A DNA stretch of 64,000 nucleotides. It comes from Mariprofundus sp. UBA1536 (GTDB lineage Bacteria; Pseudomonadota; Zetaproteobacteria; Mariprofundales; Mariprofundaceae). The stretch lies in NCBI GenBank assembly GCA_002323245.1, contig DCPU01000002.1:14615-78614 (forward strand), read 5' to 3'. A model generated the notes under the pieces. It did no database searches. It saw only the letters and a program-made list of their open reading frames with translations, and had not been told where the DNA came from. Position 1 is the first letter of the stretch. The number at the start of each line of letters is the position of its first letter. The position numbers and the translations under genes are program-made. This document shows positions 1 through 8,880 of this stretch, in pieces.

Positions 1-933
1 CACTTCCCCGGAAACAACACCACCCACCAACACTGTGTAGTGCTCACGCGGAATACCCCGCTCGGTGAGCTTGATGGCAATCAACGCTTGTTTGCCGCCT
101 TCTGCTTTGCGTGCTTCCACGGCTGCTTTACCAATAAAATCGCCTTTATCCAATTTGGTAATCCACATCAATTTGGCTTCCACGGGCGTCACGGCATCGG
201 AAATCTCATGGCCATACAACGCATATCCCATTTCGCTGCGCAGCATATCACGCGCGGCTAGGCCAATGGGTTTTGCCCCTTGATCCAAAAGCGCGCACCA
301 CACATCCACGGCAATACTATTGGGCACATAAATCTCAAAACCATCTTCGCCTGTGTATCCCGTGCGCGAAATGATACCCGCCAGTCCTTCCATGCTTACT
401 TCGGCAAACTTGTAATAACCAATCAGCTCCAAATCGACATCCACAAGTGTTTGTAGCGCAGCTTGGGCTTTAGCGCCTTGCAAGGCCAAGAGCGTGGTAT
501 CATCGGATTCATCATGCACATGCACATCAAAGCGCGCAGCTTGTTCTTTTAAATGGAGCACATCTTTATGGCGATTGGCAGCATTGACGCACAAATAATA
601 ATGATGTTCATTGATTCGGTACGTGGTGATGTCATCGATAAAAGTACCTTGTGCGTTGAGCAGCGCTGAATATTGCACCTGCCCATCCACAAGTTTACTC
701 ACATCATTGGTGGTCACATATTGTAAAAAGGCCAAGGCATCAGGCCCAACCACGCGCACTTGCCCCATGTGGGTGATATCAAAAATACCCGCTTCGCCTT
801 CGCGCACTGCCGTATATTCCTTGAGCGCCCCATCTTTATATTGCACGGGAAGTTCGTAGCCTGCGAAAGGCACCATCTTACCCCCCAGCGCTACATGTTG
901 TTCAAACAGTGGTGTCTTTAACAAATCGGTCAT
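1..933 (-). CDS. gcvT: Aminomethyltransferase, glycine cleavage T protein (3' end outside window)
   Basis: Transfers the methylene group of the aminomethyl-lipoyl H protein to tetrahydrofolate, releasing ammonia, in the glycine cleavage complex. Reading leftward from the ATG at 933, the protein begins MTDLLKTPLFEQHVALGG and continues with MVPFAGYELPVQYKDG and DITHMGQ, the standard GcvT N-terminus. At the window edge it reads VLVGGVVSGEV, the start of the C-terminal barrel, so about 311 codons are present and roughly 40-60 are missing. Its ATG directly abuts the stop of the upstream aminotransferase, so the two are probably cotranscribed. That pairing points to glycine made from glyoxylate being fed into C1 metabolism. 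The family call is secure; gcvH and gcvP are not in the window. Confidence 0.93.
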   Translation of the reverse strand, partial: MTDLLKTPLFEQHVALGGKMVPFAGYELPVQYKDGALKEYTAVREGEAGIFDITHMGQVRVVGPDALAFLQYVTTNDVSKLVDGQVQYSALLNAQGTFIDDITTYRINEHHYYLCVNAANRHKDVLHLKEQAARFDVHVHDESDDTTLLALQGAKAQAALQTLVDVDLELIGYYKFAEVSMEGLAGIISRTGYTGEDGFEIYVPNSIAVDVWCALLDQGAKPIGLAARDMLRSEMGYALYGHEISDAVTPVEAKLMWITKLDKGDFIGKAAVEARKAEGGKQALIAIKLTERGIPREHYTVLVGGVVSGEV

Positions 934-2121
934 TTATGCTCCATATGCGGCCAATGTGGCAGCAATTGCCTTGCCTTGGGTGACAGGTGCATGCAAACGA
1001 TTCAACACTTCATCCAGCGCCGATACACATTTGAGCACATTATCTTTACGGCAAGCATAACCCATCAAACCAATGCGCCAAACTTTTCCTGCCATCACGC
1101 CCAAACCAGCGCCGATTTCCAAGTTGTAATCATTGAGCAAGATGCTGCGCACCAAGGCATCATCAACGCCTTCAGGGATACTCACCGCATTAAGCTGCGG
1201 CAAACGATCAGCCTCTGGCACCACAAATTTTAAGCCCAAAGCTTCAAGGCCAGCTTTTAAGGCTTGATGATGAAAAGCATGGCGCGTCCATGCATGCTCA
1301 AGGCCTTCGTCTTGCAGCATCACCAAAGCTTCATGCAAACCATACAAACCATTCACGGGTGCCGTATGATGGTAAGCACGTTTGGTGCCGGTGCTACCAT
1401 CGCCCCAATATGCCATCACCAAGTTCAAATCAAGAAACCAGCTTTGCACTTTGGTTTTACGATTTTTCACCCGCACAATCGCGGAAGGGCTAAACGATAC
1501 GGGTGAAATACCCGGTGCGCAGGACAAGCACTTTTGTGTGCCCGAATAAATCGCATCCACACCCCAATCATCCACACGCAATTCAATGCCGCCCACCGAA
1601 GTCACCGCATCCACAATCGCCAAGCATCCATAAGCATGCGCCATATCGCACATCGCTTTCACATCCGTGGTGGCTCCCGTTGAGGTTTCGGCATGCACAA
1701 AGGCAACCGTGTTTGCTTCAGGGTGAGCTTGAAGCGCAGCTTCTAATTTTTTTGGGTCGCAAGCGGTTCCCCATTCATCCATCACCATCACCGCAGTGGC
1801 GCCGCAACGCTCTACGTTTTCTTTCATGCGGCCACCAAACACGCCATTTTGGCAAACAATCACCGTATCGCCTGGCTCCACCAAGTTCACAAAGCAAGTT
1901 TCCATGCCTGCAGAGCCTGGCGCAGACACCGCAATGGTCAGCTCATTTTTGGTTTGAAAAGCGTATTGCAGCAAGCTTTTCACTTCATCCATCATCTTCA
2001 CAAAAAGCGGATCCAAATGGCCGATGGTGGGTCTTCCCATGGCTTCAAGAATACGCGGATTCACATCCGAGGGGCCAGGGCCCATCAATGTGCGTTGGGG
2101 TGGATGAAATGATGTGATCAT
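934..2121 (-). CDS. Class V PLP aminotransferase, alanine/serine-glyoxylate aminotransferase
   Basis: Converts glyoxylate to glycine using alanine or serine as amino donor. The 395 residues form one fold-type I class V aminotransferase domain. The N-terminal GPGPSDV loop, the PLP-contacting IVDAVTSVGG strand and the SGTQKCLS motif, with the probable Schiff-base lysine K197, are all visible. An SD GAGGAG lies 8-9 nt before the ATG at 2121. It is transcribed into gcvT with no gap, and it diverges from a BASS transporter. With glcDEF nearby this makes a glycolate to glyoxylate to glycine to C1 route, as in bacterial 2-phosphoglycolate salvage. Alanine versus serine as donor cannot be decided from sequence by eye, so no symbol is given. 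Confidence 0.9.
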   Translation of the reverse strand: MITSFHPPQRTLMGPGPSDVNPRILEAMGRPTIGHLDPLFVKMMDEVKSLLQYAFQTKNELTIAVSAPGSAGMETCFVNLVEPGDTVIVCQNGVFGGRMKENVERCGATAVMVMDEWGTACDPKKLEAALQAHPEANTVAFVHAETSTGATTDVKAMCDMAHAYGCLAIVDAVTSVGGIELRVDDWGVDAIYSGTQKCLSCAPGISPVSFSPSAIVRVKNRKTKVQSWFLDLNLVMAYWGDGSTGTKRAYHHTAPVNGLYGLHEALVMLQDEGLEHAWTRHAFHHQALKAGLEALGLKFVVPEADRLPQLNAVSIPEGVDDALVRSILLNDYNLEIGAGLGVMAGKVWRIGLMGYACRKDNVLKCVSALDEVLNRLHAPVTQGKAIAATLAAYGA

Positions 2122-2260
2122 AAAATGCTCCTCGAAATGCTTGTTTAGATACCCTGCTAAAATTGTGGTGCTACCTTAAACACAGCAGCGCCACATTTCA
2201 CCCTCAAAGTTTCTAGGGGCTCAAACCCCTCGCAGCCTTGTATTTGCACCACCTACGTTT

Positions 2261-3217
2261 GTGTGCAAGATGCCCAACATGCCTTGGCAATTCCTTTCCC
2301 GAAATCTTGCAAGCTTTACCCTGCTTGGCGCTATTGCCGCCTTTTTCTATCCGCCTGCCTTTCTGATTTTTAAAGATTATTTTCTTTGGTTTTTCGGTGC
2401 CACCATGTTGGCACTGGGTTTGGTGATGAAACCCGAAGAAGCCAAAGAAGCGCTTGGTAAACCACTAAGTATCTTCGTTGGCGTCACTGCTCAATTCACA
2501 GTCATGCCGCTGCTGGGTTTTCTTGCCGCCACACTCACCCTCAGCATGGGTGCATCCCCAGCACTGGCGCTTGGCTTTATCATCGTCGGCTGTGCACCAG
2601 GCGCTATGGCCAGCAACGTGATTTCGTATTTGCTTGGCGGCGCAGTCGCATTTTCGATTGCCATGACCATGCTCGCCACCACCCTATCCCCGCTACTCAC
2701 CCCCACACTGGTGGCATGGCTGGGTGATGCCTTTATGGACATCCCCTTTTGGCCCATGATGGAAACCATCTTACTTACCGTAGCGCTGCCTTTAGCCGCA
2801 GGCATGCTTATTCATCATCGCTTGCCACAATTTCAAACCCACTATGAACGCATTGCGCCCGATTTTGCAGCGCTGGCCATCATCATCATTTGCGCCTACG
2901 CCGTAGCTGCCAACCAAAGCCGCATCGCTGAAACACCATGGATTGTGTTTGCCTTGGTCGTCGCCCTCAACGCAGGCGGTTATCTCGCAGGCTGGTTCAT
3001 CGGCGGAGCCTTCAACTTTGATAAACGCTACCAAATCACCCTAGCCATCGAAATCGGCATGCAAAACGCAGGGCTAGGCGTTGCCCTCGCCCTCAAACAC
3101 TTCGAACCAGAAACCGCCCTACCCGGCGCTTTGTTTGCAGTGTGGTGTATCCTCACCGCCGCTGGCCTAAGCCGCTGGAAAAAATTAAAGGCTGGGGATT
3201 TCATCTCATCTGTTTAA
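2261..3217 (+). CDS. BASS-family (bile acid:sodium symporter-like) transporter
   Basis: Inner-membrane carrier of the BASS/SBF family, 318 residues and about ten hydrophobic segments. The family signatures GCAPGAMASNVISYLLGG and EIGMQNAGLGVALALKHF are both clear; they contain the crossover region and Na+-site residues. Known substrates in the family include bile acids, pyruvate, pantoate and, for plant BASS6, glycolate. This copy diverges from the glyoxylate aminotransferase and lies between it and glcDEF, so a two-carbon or other organic acid is a reasonable guess, but it is inference. The start is uncertain: GTG at 2261 is given, with ATGs at 2270 and 2279 in frame and no strong SD. Confidence 0.85.
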   Translation: MCKMPNMPWQFLSRNLASFTLLGAIAAFFYPPAFLIFKDYFLWFFGATMLALGLVMKPEEAKEALGKPLSIFVGVTAQFTVMPLLGFLAATLTLSMGASPALALGFIIVGCAPGAMASNVISYLLGGAVAFSIAMTMLATTLSPLLTPTLVAWLGDAFMDIPFWPMMETILLTVALPLAAGMLIHHRLPQFQTHYERIAPDFAALAIIIICAYAVAANQSRIAETPWIVFALVVALNAGGYLAGWFIGGAFNFDKRYQITLAIEIGMQNAGLGVALALKHFEPETALPGALFAVWCILTAAGLSRWKKLKAGDFISSV

Positions 3218-3268
3218 TCCCTCAGCACCAATGACAAACAAATTGCGGAAAATTACGGAGAAACCCAA

Positions 3269-3544
3269 ATGCCTGAAACACATAAAAAAGATTATATCGC
3301 TGGCTTTACAGTAGAAGATATTGCCGAAGATTTTTACGCCCTATATCTCACATCGCAAAAATACAAACGCGATACATCCATCCAACTAAAAGTGAATGCC
3401 CAAATGGGCAATTGGATTCTTGGCCTAGTTGATTATCAAACGGGTGAAATGGAAGTGACAAGCAACCACGCATACCCCGAAGAAGCCAAGATGATTGCCC
3501 ACTTCAAAGATGGCATCGCTGCCTTTTTAGAGAGAATTCAATAA
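3269..3544 (+). CDS. Small conserved-looking protein of unknown function (91 aa)
   Basis: I do not recognise this family. It is a soluble, mixed-charge protein with no signal peptide, membrane segment or cysteines. It starts MPETHKKDYIAGFTVEDIAED and is probably alpha/beta: two helices around residues 15-30 and 70-90 flank strands such as IQLKVNAQ and GNWILGLVDY. A good SD (GGAGA) precedes the ATG. It sits 51 bp behind the BASS transporter on the same strand and is probably cotranscribed with it. A functional tie to transport or glycolate metabolism would be guesswork. Confidence 0.65.
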   Translation: MPETHKKDYIAGFTVEDIAEDFYALYLTSQKYKRDTSIQLKVNAQMGNWILGLVDYQTGEMEVTSNHAYPEEAKMIAHFKDGIAAFLERIQ

Positions 3545-3570
3545 ATACCGACAATGAAATAAACGGACAT

Positions 3571-3601
3571 AGGGGGCGGGTCTTGTTTCGCGCTTCCCCC
3601 T
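3571..3601. terminator. GC-rich hairpin between convergent genes, possible terminator
   Basis: AGGGGG at 3571-3576 pairs with CCCCCT at 3596-3601, with an inner GCG/CGC helix. It lies between the stops of the convergent 91-residue gene and the DUF1428 gene. There is no good U tract, so intrinsic termination is only possible. Confidence 0.3.
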
Positions 3602-3649
3602 CCTTAAACTCCATGATGTAGAATGTTTGCATTTAAATCTAATGCAACG

Positions 3650-4003
3650 TTAGACGTCGGAAACCATATCAAACCCGCCGTAAATAAGGCGCTTACCATC
3701 AAATGGCATGGGGTTGGTATCAGCATTCATTCTCGGGTCTTCCATGGAAGACTGCCATCCAGCATTCCGAACTTCTTTTGAAGGCCAAATGACCCACGAA
3801 AAAACGATTACTTCGCCATCTTTCTTTTGGACAGCCAATGGAAATGAAGTGACCTCCCCTTCAGGAACATCATCACCCCAAGTATCCACCACTCTCAATG
3901 CACCATAATCCTTAAAGACCGCCGCCATTATTTTTGCATGCGCGATAAATTTATCTTTATTGGATTCGGGTACTGCTGCTACAAAACCGTCTACATATGA
4001 CAT
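3650..4003 (-). CDS. DUF1428 (YbaA-like) family protein
   Basis: A 117-residue soluble protein matching the DUF1428/YbaA family of small ferredoxin-like alpha/beta-barrel proteins. It begins MSYVDGFVAAVPESNKDKF, then has WGDDVPEGEVTSFPLAV, the FSWVIWPSKEVRNAGW core and MPFDGKRLIYGGF near the end; all are family hallmarks. The biochemical role of the family is not established. It lies about 75 bp downstream of glcF in the same orientation and may be read through from the glc operon, although an independent promoter in the gap cannot be excluded. Confidence 0.85.
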   Translation of the reverse strand: MSYVDGFVAAVPESNKDKFIAHAKIMAAVFKDYGALRVVDTWGDDVPEGEVTSFPLAVQKKDGEVIVFSWVIWPSKEVRNAGWQSSMEDPRMNADTNPMPFDGKRLIYGGFDMVSDV

Positions 4004-4078
4004 TGGGTCATCCTCCTATGCATCCATCGAAGTGAAATCTGAGCCTCACCTTAACCAGTTCATTCGCCAGCGCTCATG

Positions 4079-5299
4079 TCACGGATGCAATGCAGCCAAC
4101 AAAGATACCCAGTGTTTGACGGGCACTTCACTGCCTGATTGCAGTTGATGCAGGCAGCCGATGTTGGCGGTGGCGATAATTTCGGGTTGTTTAGCGGTTA
4201 AGGCTTTGACTTTGTTATCGCGCAGGGTGGCGGAAAGCTCAGGCTGCAAGACAGTGTAGGTGCCTGCTGCGCCGCAGCATAGATGTGCGTCTTGCACGGG
4301 GCTAAGCTCATAACCGATGCGGGTAAGCAAGACTTCGACGCTTCCATTGATTTTTTGGCCGTGTTGCAGGGTGCATGGGGAATGGAAGGCGATGCGTTTG
4401 GGTTTATCCAACTTAAAGGCAGATAAATCTTCAGCGGCCAAAACTTCCACCAAATCTTTAGCTGCTGCGGAAATGCGTTTGGCCTTGTCGGCATAGGCCG
4501 CATCGTTGCGCAGGGCATAGGCGTATTCTTTGATTTCTAAAGCGCATGCACTGGCTGTGGACAAAATGGCTTCTGCGCCTGCATCGAGAAAAGGAATCCA
4601 CGCATCAATGTTCGCTCGGATACGGGATAAACTCTTATCGTGGGCATTCATATGATGCTCCACAGCGCCGCAGCATTGCGCCATGCCGGTGCGTTGCACA
4701 TTGATGCCAAGTTTATCCAACACCTTGGCGGTGTTCACATCAATCTCTGGCGACATCACAGGCTGCACGCAGCCTTCAATTAAAAGAACTGAGCGAGCAT
4801 GCGCGGTTTGTGGAAAGGCTGTCAGCTTGATGGGTTTGCTTTGTGGCACTTTGCTGCGCAAATGGCTTGGCAAGATAGGGCGAAGCAAGCGCGCCAAGGC
4901 AAAGAAAAAAGCAAACCGTTTGGTGTTTGGCAATATACTAACAAGCGCTGCACGTTTGCTTTTGTCCCACAAGCTGCGCCCTACTCTTTTCTCAACTTCG
5001 ACCTTACCAATCGCAGCAAGGTGGGCGTATTCCACACCCGAGGGGCAAGTGGATTCACAGGCTCTACAACTTAAACAACGATCCAAATGCGATTGGGTGG
5101 TGGCGGTTACCTCACCGCCTTCAAGCATATCTTTAATCAAATAAATGCGCCCACGCGGACCATCAAGCTCATCACTCAAAATTTGATAGGTTGGGCATGT
5201 GGCAGTGCAAAAGCCGCAATGCACACAAGCCCGCAAAATGCGATTGGCTTCAGCACCTGCTTCACTGGCGAGAATCATGTCACTGATATGCGTCTGCAT
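4079..5299 (-). CDS. glcF: Glycolate oxidase iron-sulfur subunit GlcF
   Basis: Electron-transfer subunit of membrane-associated glycolate dehydrogenase, passing electrons from the FAD subunits toward quinone. Two ferredoxin-type 4Fe-4S motifs occur at C25-C28-C31-C35 (CVHCGFCTATCP) and C75-C78-C81-C85 (CLSCRACESTCP). They are followed by two CCG-type domains with CCGAVEHHMNAHD and LCCGAAGTY. At 406 residues it has the usual length. It is the last gene of glcD-glcE-glcF; its ATG directly follows the glcE stop. All cluster ligands appear intact, so the subunit should be functional. Confidence 0.95.
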   Translation of the reverse strand: MQTHISDMILASEAGAEANRILRACVHCGFCTATCPTYQILSDELDGPRGRIYLIKDMLEGGEVTATTQSHLDRCLSCRACESTCPSGVEYAHLAAIGKVEVEKRVGRSLWDKSKRAALVSILPNTKRFAFFFALARLLRPILPSHLRSKVPQSKPIKLTAFPQTAHARSVLLIEGCVQPVMSPEIDVNTAKVLDKLGINVQRTGMAQCCGAVEHHMNAHDKSLSRIRANIDAWIPFLDAGAEAILSTASACALEIKEYAYALRNDAAYADKAKRISAAAKDLVEVLAAEDLSAFKLDKPKRIAFHSPCTLQHGQKINGSVEVLLTRIGYELSPVQDAHLCCGAAGTYTVLQPELSATLRDNKVKALTAKQPEIIATANIGCLHQLQSGSEVPVKHWVSLLAALHP

Positions 5300-6370
5300 T
5301 TATAAATCCTTATACATCCGACCCACATTCAAAATCCTGTGTGGGTCAAAGCTGGCTTTGAGGCGTTGGTGCAAAGCCATCACTGGCGCTGGCAGCGGCG
5401 CAAACATCTCATCACCACGATTGCCATGACGAAAAATCGAAGCGGTGCCACCCAGCGATTTGGCGTATGCTTGTACCACGGTCAACGGCAAATCTGATTT
5501 CAACCAACGCTGCGCCCCGCCCCAACCAATAAACCAATCGGAAACCAACACACCTTCAAGCGAGGCAAAAGGGGCAGCCGAGGGAAGCGACAAACGGTAA
5601 AGCGGGCGCGGATCATCAAAATACGGCAACTCGTGCTCACGCAAATCTTTCCAAAGCTGGAAACCACCACCATGCATGGTACCTCCAATTTCTTTCATGC
5701 TGCGCTGCACTGCCGAATTGGTGCCACAGATACGAAAATATACAAAATCACCATCAGAGCACATGGCAGTGACTGGTAGCGGCGTGGCCGCCCATTTCGA
5801 CATAATGGCAATAGATTCTGCAAAACTTGCAGGCAAGGCCACGGTTTGCTCAGCCTCGCGATGGGGTAATACTTTCAAGGATACATCCAGCAACACACCC
5901 AGCGTGCCAAGGCTGCCCACCATCAAACGCGACACATCAAAACCCGCCACATTTTTCATCACTTCACCGCCAAAATGCAGCGCCTCGCCTTTACCGTTGA
6001 TGATATTGCAGCCAAGCATGAAATCGCGCGCTGAACCTGCATAAGGCCGCCGCGGGCCAGAAAAATTACAAGCCATGGTGCCGCCAATGGTGGCCGACTC
6101 GCCAAAGTATGGCGGATCAAAGGGTAGGCGTTGCCTGTGTTCATCCAAGGCATCGGCGATTACCGAAAGCTTGGTGCCCGCCCGCACTTTCAGGGTCAAT
6201 TCCTTGGGCTGATAGGCCAAAATGCCTTCGTGTTCAGCCAGACTCAAAGGCTCGCCCACAACCTCTCTGCCATACCACGCTTTGCTGTTGCCGCCGATAA
6301 TGTTGAGCGGGCGTTTATCTTTGCCAGCCAATATCACATCGGCTTGCAGTTGCTTCGAAAGGTCAGCCAT
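5300..6370 (-). CDS. glcE: Glycolate oxidase FAD-binding subunit GlcE
   Basis: Second flavin-binding subunit of glycolate dehydrogenase. The 356 residues include an FAD_binding_4 fold with VRAGTKLSVIADALDEHRQRLPFDPP and FGESATIGGTMACNFSGPRRPY. The first reads the PP-loop region and the second the FAD pyrophosphate loop. The ATG at 6370-6368 overlaps the glcD TGA by one base (TGATG), typical of translational coupling, so I prefer it to the TTG three bases upstream. GlcE resembles an N-terminal half of GlcD and is required with GlcD and GlcF in the E. coli enzyme. Confidence 0.94.
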   Translation of the reverse strand: MADLSKQLQADVILAGKDKRPLNIIGGNSKAWYGREVVGEPLSLAEHEGILAYQPKELTLKVRAGTKLSVIADALDEHRQRLPFDPPYFGESATIGGTMACNFSGPRRPYAGSARDFMLGCNIINGKGEALHFGGEVMKNVAGFDVSRLMVGSLGTLGVLLDVSLKVLPHREAEQTVALPASFAESIAIMSKWAATPLPVTAMCSDGDFVYFRICGTNSAVQRSMKEIGGTMHGGGFQLWKDLREHELPYFDDPRPLYRLSLPSAAPFASLEGVLVSDWFIGWGGAQRWLKSDLPLTVVQAYAKSLGGTASIFRHGNRGDEMFAPLPAPVMALHQRLKASFDPHRILNVGRMYKDL

Positions 6371-7830
6371 CAAAAGCGCTCCAACTCAGGGTGCGGCAAC
6401 TGGCCATTGTGTACATGCATACGCCCCAATTCCGCGCAGCGATGCAAGCTTGGCACGGCTTTACCAGGATTGAGCAAACCATCGGCATCAAAGGCATCTT
6501 TGATGGCCAAAAATTGCGATAACTCCGCGGCACCAAACTGCACGCACATGGCATCAAGCTTTTCCACACCCACGCCATGTTCGCCCGTGATGGTGCCGCC
6601 CACTTGCACACACAGCTCCAAAATCTTTTGGCCAAAGGCTTCGGTTTTTTTCAGCTCGCCAGCTTTGTTGGCATCATACAAAATCAAAGGATGCATATTG
6701 CCATCACCAGCATGAAACACATTGGCGACAGGCAATCCGAATGCTTCCGACCAAACTGAAATTTGTTTTAGCACTTCAGGCAACTTGGCTTTGGGGATGG
6801 TGCCATCCATGCAGTAATAATCTGGCGCTAAGCGGCCAACGGCTGGAAAAGCAGCTTTGCGGCCCGCCCAAAATTGCAAACGCTGGACCTCATCTTGCGA
6901 GGTACGCACCTCTGTTGCCCCAGCTTCGTGCAACACCTTTTCTACCCGTGCTATATAATCAGCCACGCTGTTGGTGGTGCCATCCACCTCACAAAGCACA
7001 ATGGCTTGCGCATTGATGGGATAACCCACATGGGCATACGCTTCAGCAGCCTGAATGGCCAAGGCATCCATCATCTCTAAGCCCGCGGGCACAATGCCTG
7101 CAGCAATGATATCACCCACCGATTGTCCCGCTTTTTCCACATCATCAAAAGCTGCCAACACCACTTGCGCCAACTCTGGCTTGGGCAACAGTTTCACTGT
7201 CACTTCCACCACAATACCCAGCAGCCCTTCAGAGCCATGCATCAAAGCCAGTAAATCATAACCCACATTATCCAGCGCCTTGCCGCCCAGCTCAAAAATT
7301 TCACCATCAATACCCAATATTTTTAAGCCCAACACATTGTGCACCGTCAGTCCATATTTGAGGCAATGCACGCCGCCAGAGTTTTCAGCAACATTACCAC
7401 CAATGGTGCAAGCGATTTGCGAGGAGGGATCGGGTGCGTAATAAAGATTTAAGTGTGCCACCGCTTGGGAAATAACGAGATTACGTACACCGGGCTGCAC
7501 AGTAGCGGTGAGATTATGTTCATCGATTTCAAGAATTTCATTGAATTTAGCCAATGATAAGACCACAGCACCTTGGGTGGGCATAGCTCCGCCAGCAAGG
7601 CCAGTACCTGCACCGCGAGAAATAATCGGCACTTTTGCTTTGGTGCAACTACGCACAATCGCTTGTGCTTGGGCAAGTGTTTCTGGCAGCGCCACCGCTA
7701 GCGGCAAACCTTTGTGAATGGATAAGCCATCGCATTCGTAGGGCGTGAGGGCTTCTTTGGATGTGAGCAAACTCGCAGCGGGCAATATCGCCTGCAAATC
7801 AATGATGATTTGTTGCTGCTTAGAATCCAA
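6370..7830 (-). CDS. glcD: Glycolate oxidase catalytic subunit GlcD
   Basis: FAD-dependent oxidation of glycolate (and often D-lactate) to glyoxylate. The 486 residues carry the FAD_binding_4 loop IISRGAGTGLAGGAMPTQG and the TIGGNVAENSGGVHCLKYG segment, then the FAD-oxidase_C domain with FHAGDGNMHPLILYD and the GTITGEHGVGVEKL signature. Translation probably starts at the TTG at 7830, because a strong SD (GGGAGAGGT) lies just upstream and no ATG is suitably placed. First gene of glcDEF. In an autotroph this operon would clear 2-phosphoglycolate made by RuBisCO oxygenation, but no RuBisCO gene is in view. Confidence 0.95.
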   Translation of the reverse strand: MDSKQQQIIIDLQAILPAASLLTSKEALTPYECDGLSIHKGLPLAVALPETLAQAQAIVRSCTKAKVPIISRGAGTGLAGGAMPTQGAVVLSLAKFNEILEIDEHNLTATVQPGVRNLVISQAVAHLNLYYAPDPSSQIACTIGGNVAENSGGVHCLKYGLTVHNVLGLKILGIDGEIFELGGKALDNVGYDLLALMHGSEGLLGIVVEVTVKLLPKPELAQVVLAAFDDVEKAGQSVGDIIAAGIVPAGLEMMDALAIQAAEAYAHVGYPINAQAIVLCEVDGTTNSVADYIARVEKVLHEAGATEVRTSQDEVQRLQFWAGRKAAFPAVGRLAPDYYCMDGTIPKAKLPEVLKQISVWSEAFGLPVANVFHAGDGNMHPLILYDANKAGELKKTEAFGQKILELCVQVGGTITGEHGVGVEKLDAMCVQFGAAELSQFLAIKDAFDADGLLNPGKAVPSLHRCAELGRMHVHNGQLPHPELERF

Positions 7831-7922
7831 TAGACCTCTCCCCCGTTTCCAGCGAGTAGAAAGGATAGGGGGATTGCGAAGTAATGTCGATTTTATGAAA
7901 CCATGTGTAAATTAAGGAAACC

Positions 7923-7958
7923 AAAAAAAAATCCCGCCAACTTTCGCTGGTGGGATTT
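7923..7958 (-). terminator. Rho-independent terminator of the DUF481 gene
   Basis: An 11-bp stem (7929-7939 with 7948-7958, one G-T pair) has an 8-nt loop. On the minus strand it is followed by about nine T residues. It lies 30 bp past the stop of the leftward DUF481 gene and insulates it from glcD. Confidence 0.85.
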
Positions 7959-7988
7959 GAATCCAAAAGGGCTTAACTCGATAAAAAC

Positions 7989-8690
7989 TTAGTAAGTGAA
8001 TACCAAGGCAATCGCCAATTCAGTGTTGGTCTTTTTATTGCCAGCTGGCACTTTCGACGTTTTTTGCGCTGAAAATGATACTTTGCTTGATAAGTTACCA
8101 CTCACTTGATTGGTCAATGCTGTAATCGAATTGGTAACAGAGCCTTCTTTACCTGCTTCGATTTTTAGCTCTTGAGAGAATGTCGATGAAGGATTGAATT
8201 TCCAGTTAAACAATGTGGCAGCGCGCACGATGGCATCATTGTTTTTAGTCGCATCGGTCAATTCAGTTTGACGCGCACCGGCACCAACTTCTGCGTTCCA
8301 TTGTTTCTCATCATTTTTCAAGATACCAAAACCATAACCAACGGTTTCGCTGGTGCGGCTGGTGAAACCACCAAACCTATCGGTATCAAAACCCAAACGA
8401 CCAAACAAATAACCTGATTCGGTCAATTTGTAATCTTCTTGAACAGACACATCATATTTTTCAGCTGTGGTGCCGACTTTATCGGACACATTCAAAGCCA
8501 AGGCCTGAACCGTCGTGCGCCACTCTTCGCCGTCACGTGATGATTTACCTTTGGCATTAAGCGAGCTCACTTCCGTGTTGCCGCCTGTTTGCACATAACC
8601 AACCTCTAGGTTGGATGTCCATTCAGCATCAGCAGCAATGGCATGGCCTGAAAGCAAAAGGGCAGAGCCCAAGATTAAAACTTTACGCAT
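7989..8690 (-). CDS. DUF481 family outer-membrane protein
   Basis: A YdiY-like, salt-stress-associated outer-membrane barrel family. The 233 residues start with a clear Sec signal peptide (MRKVLILGSALLLSGHAIA, cleavage near AIA-AD). Alternating amphipathic strands follow: EWTSNLEVGYVQTGGN, DVSVQEDYKLTESGYLFGRL, GFGILKNDEKQWNAEVGAGAR. The chain ends in an aromatic residue (ALVFTY), as expected for BamA-dependent barrel insertion. An SD AGGAG precedes the ATG. It is monocistronic, with its own terminator, and diverges from panB. The family's physiological role is not well defined. Confidence 0.88.
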   Translation of the reverse strand: MRKVLILGSALLLSGHAIAADAEWTSNLEVGYVQTGGNTEVSSLNAKGKSSRDGEEWRTTVQALALNVSDKVGTTAEKYDVSVQEDYKLTESGYLFGRLGFDTDRFGGFTSRTSETVGYGFGILKNDEKQWNAEVGAGARQTELTDATKNNDAIVRAATLFNWKFNPSSTFSQELKIEAGKEGSVTNSITALTNQVSGNLSSKVSFSAQKTSKVPAGNKKTNTELAIALVFTY

Positions 8691-8880
8691 GATAAAAACT
8701 CCTATTTAAAGTGGCGCAGTGTACAAAACCACAACCACAGCCCCTGTGATGAAACGCACCGAACCCCATAAAAACATAGCCGCGTAGTCAACTTTTATAA
8801 TCAGTGTTACAGTTCGCCGCAGAATCACTCCTGAAAGACGGTACTGCCCTTGTGCAGACTGAAGCGGAACGGGGATTAAT

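Noticed and set aside
1503..2117. Long plus-strand open frame (204 codons) opposite the aminotransferase gene
   Set aside because: Exact antisense of a well-conserved gene; the translation is rich in His, Pro and Ser and has no family resemblance.
2122..2260. Glycine riboswitch ahead of the gcvT-aminotransferase operon
   Set aside because: The 139-bp gap lacks the conserved glycine-aptamer cores; only a short AGGGG/CCCCT hairpin near 2215-2230 is present.
8691..8880. Promoter TATAAT at 8796-8801 for panB
   Set aside because: Good -10 match but no -35 box at 16-18 bp and no extended TG, so it was not listed as a feature.
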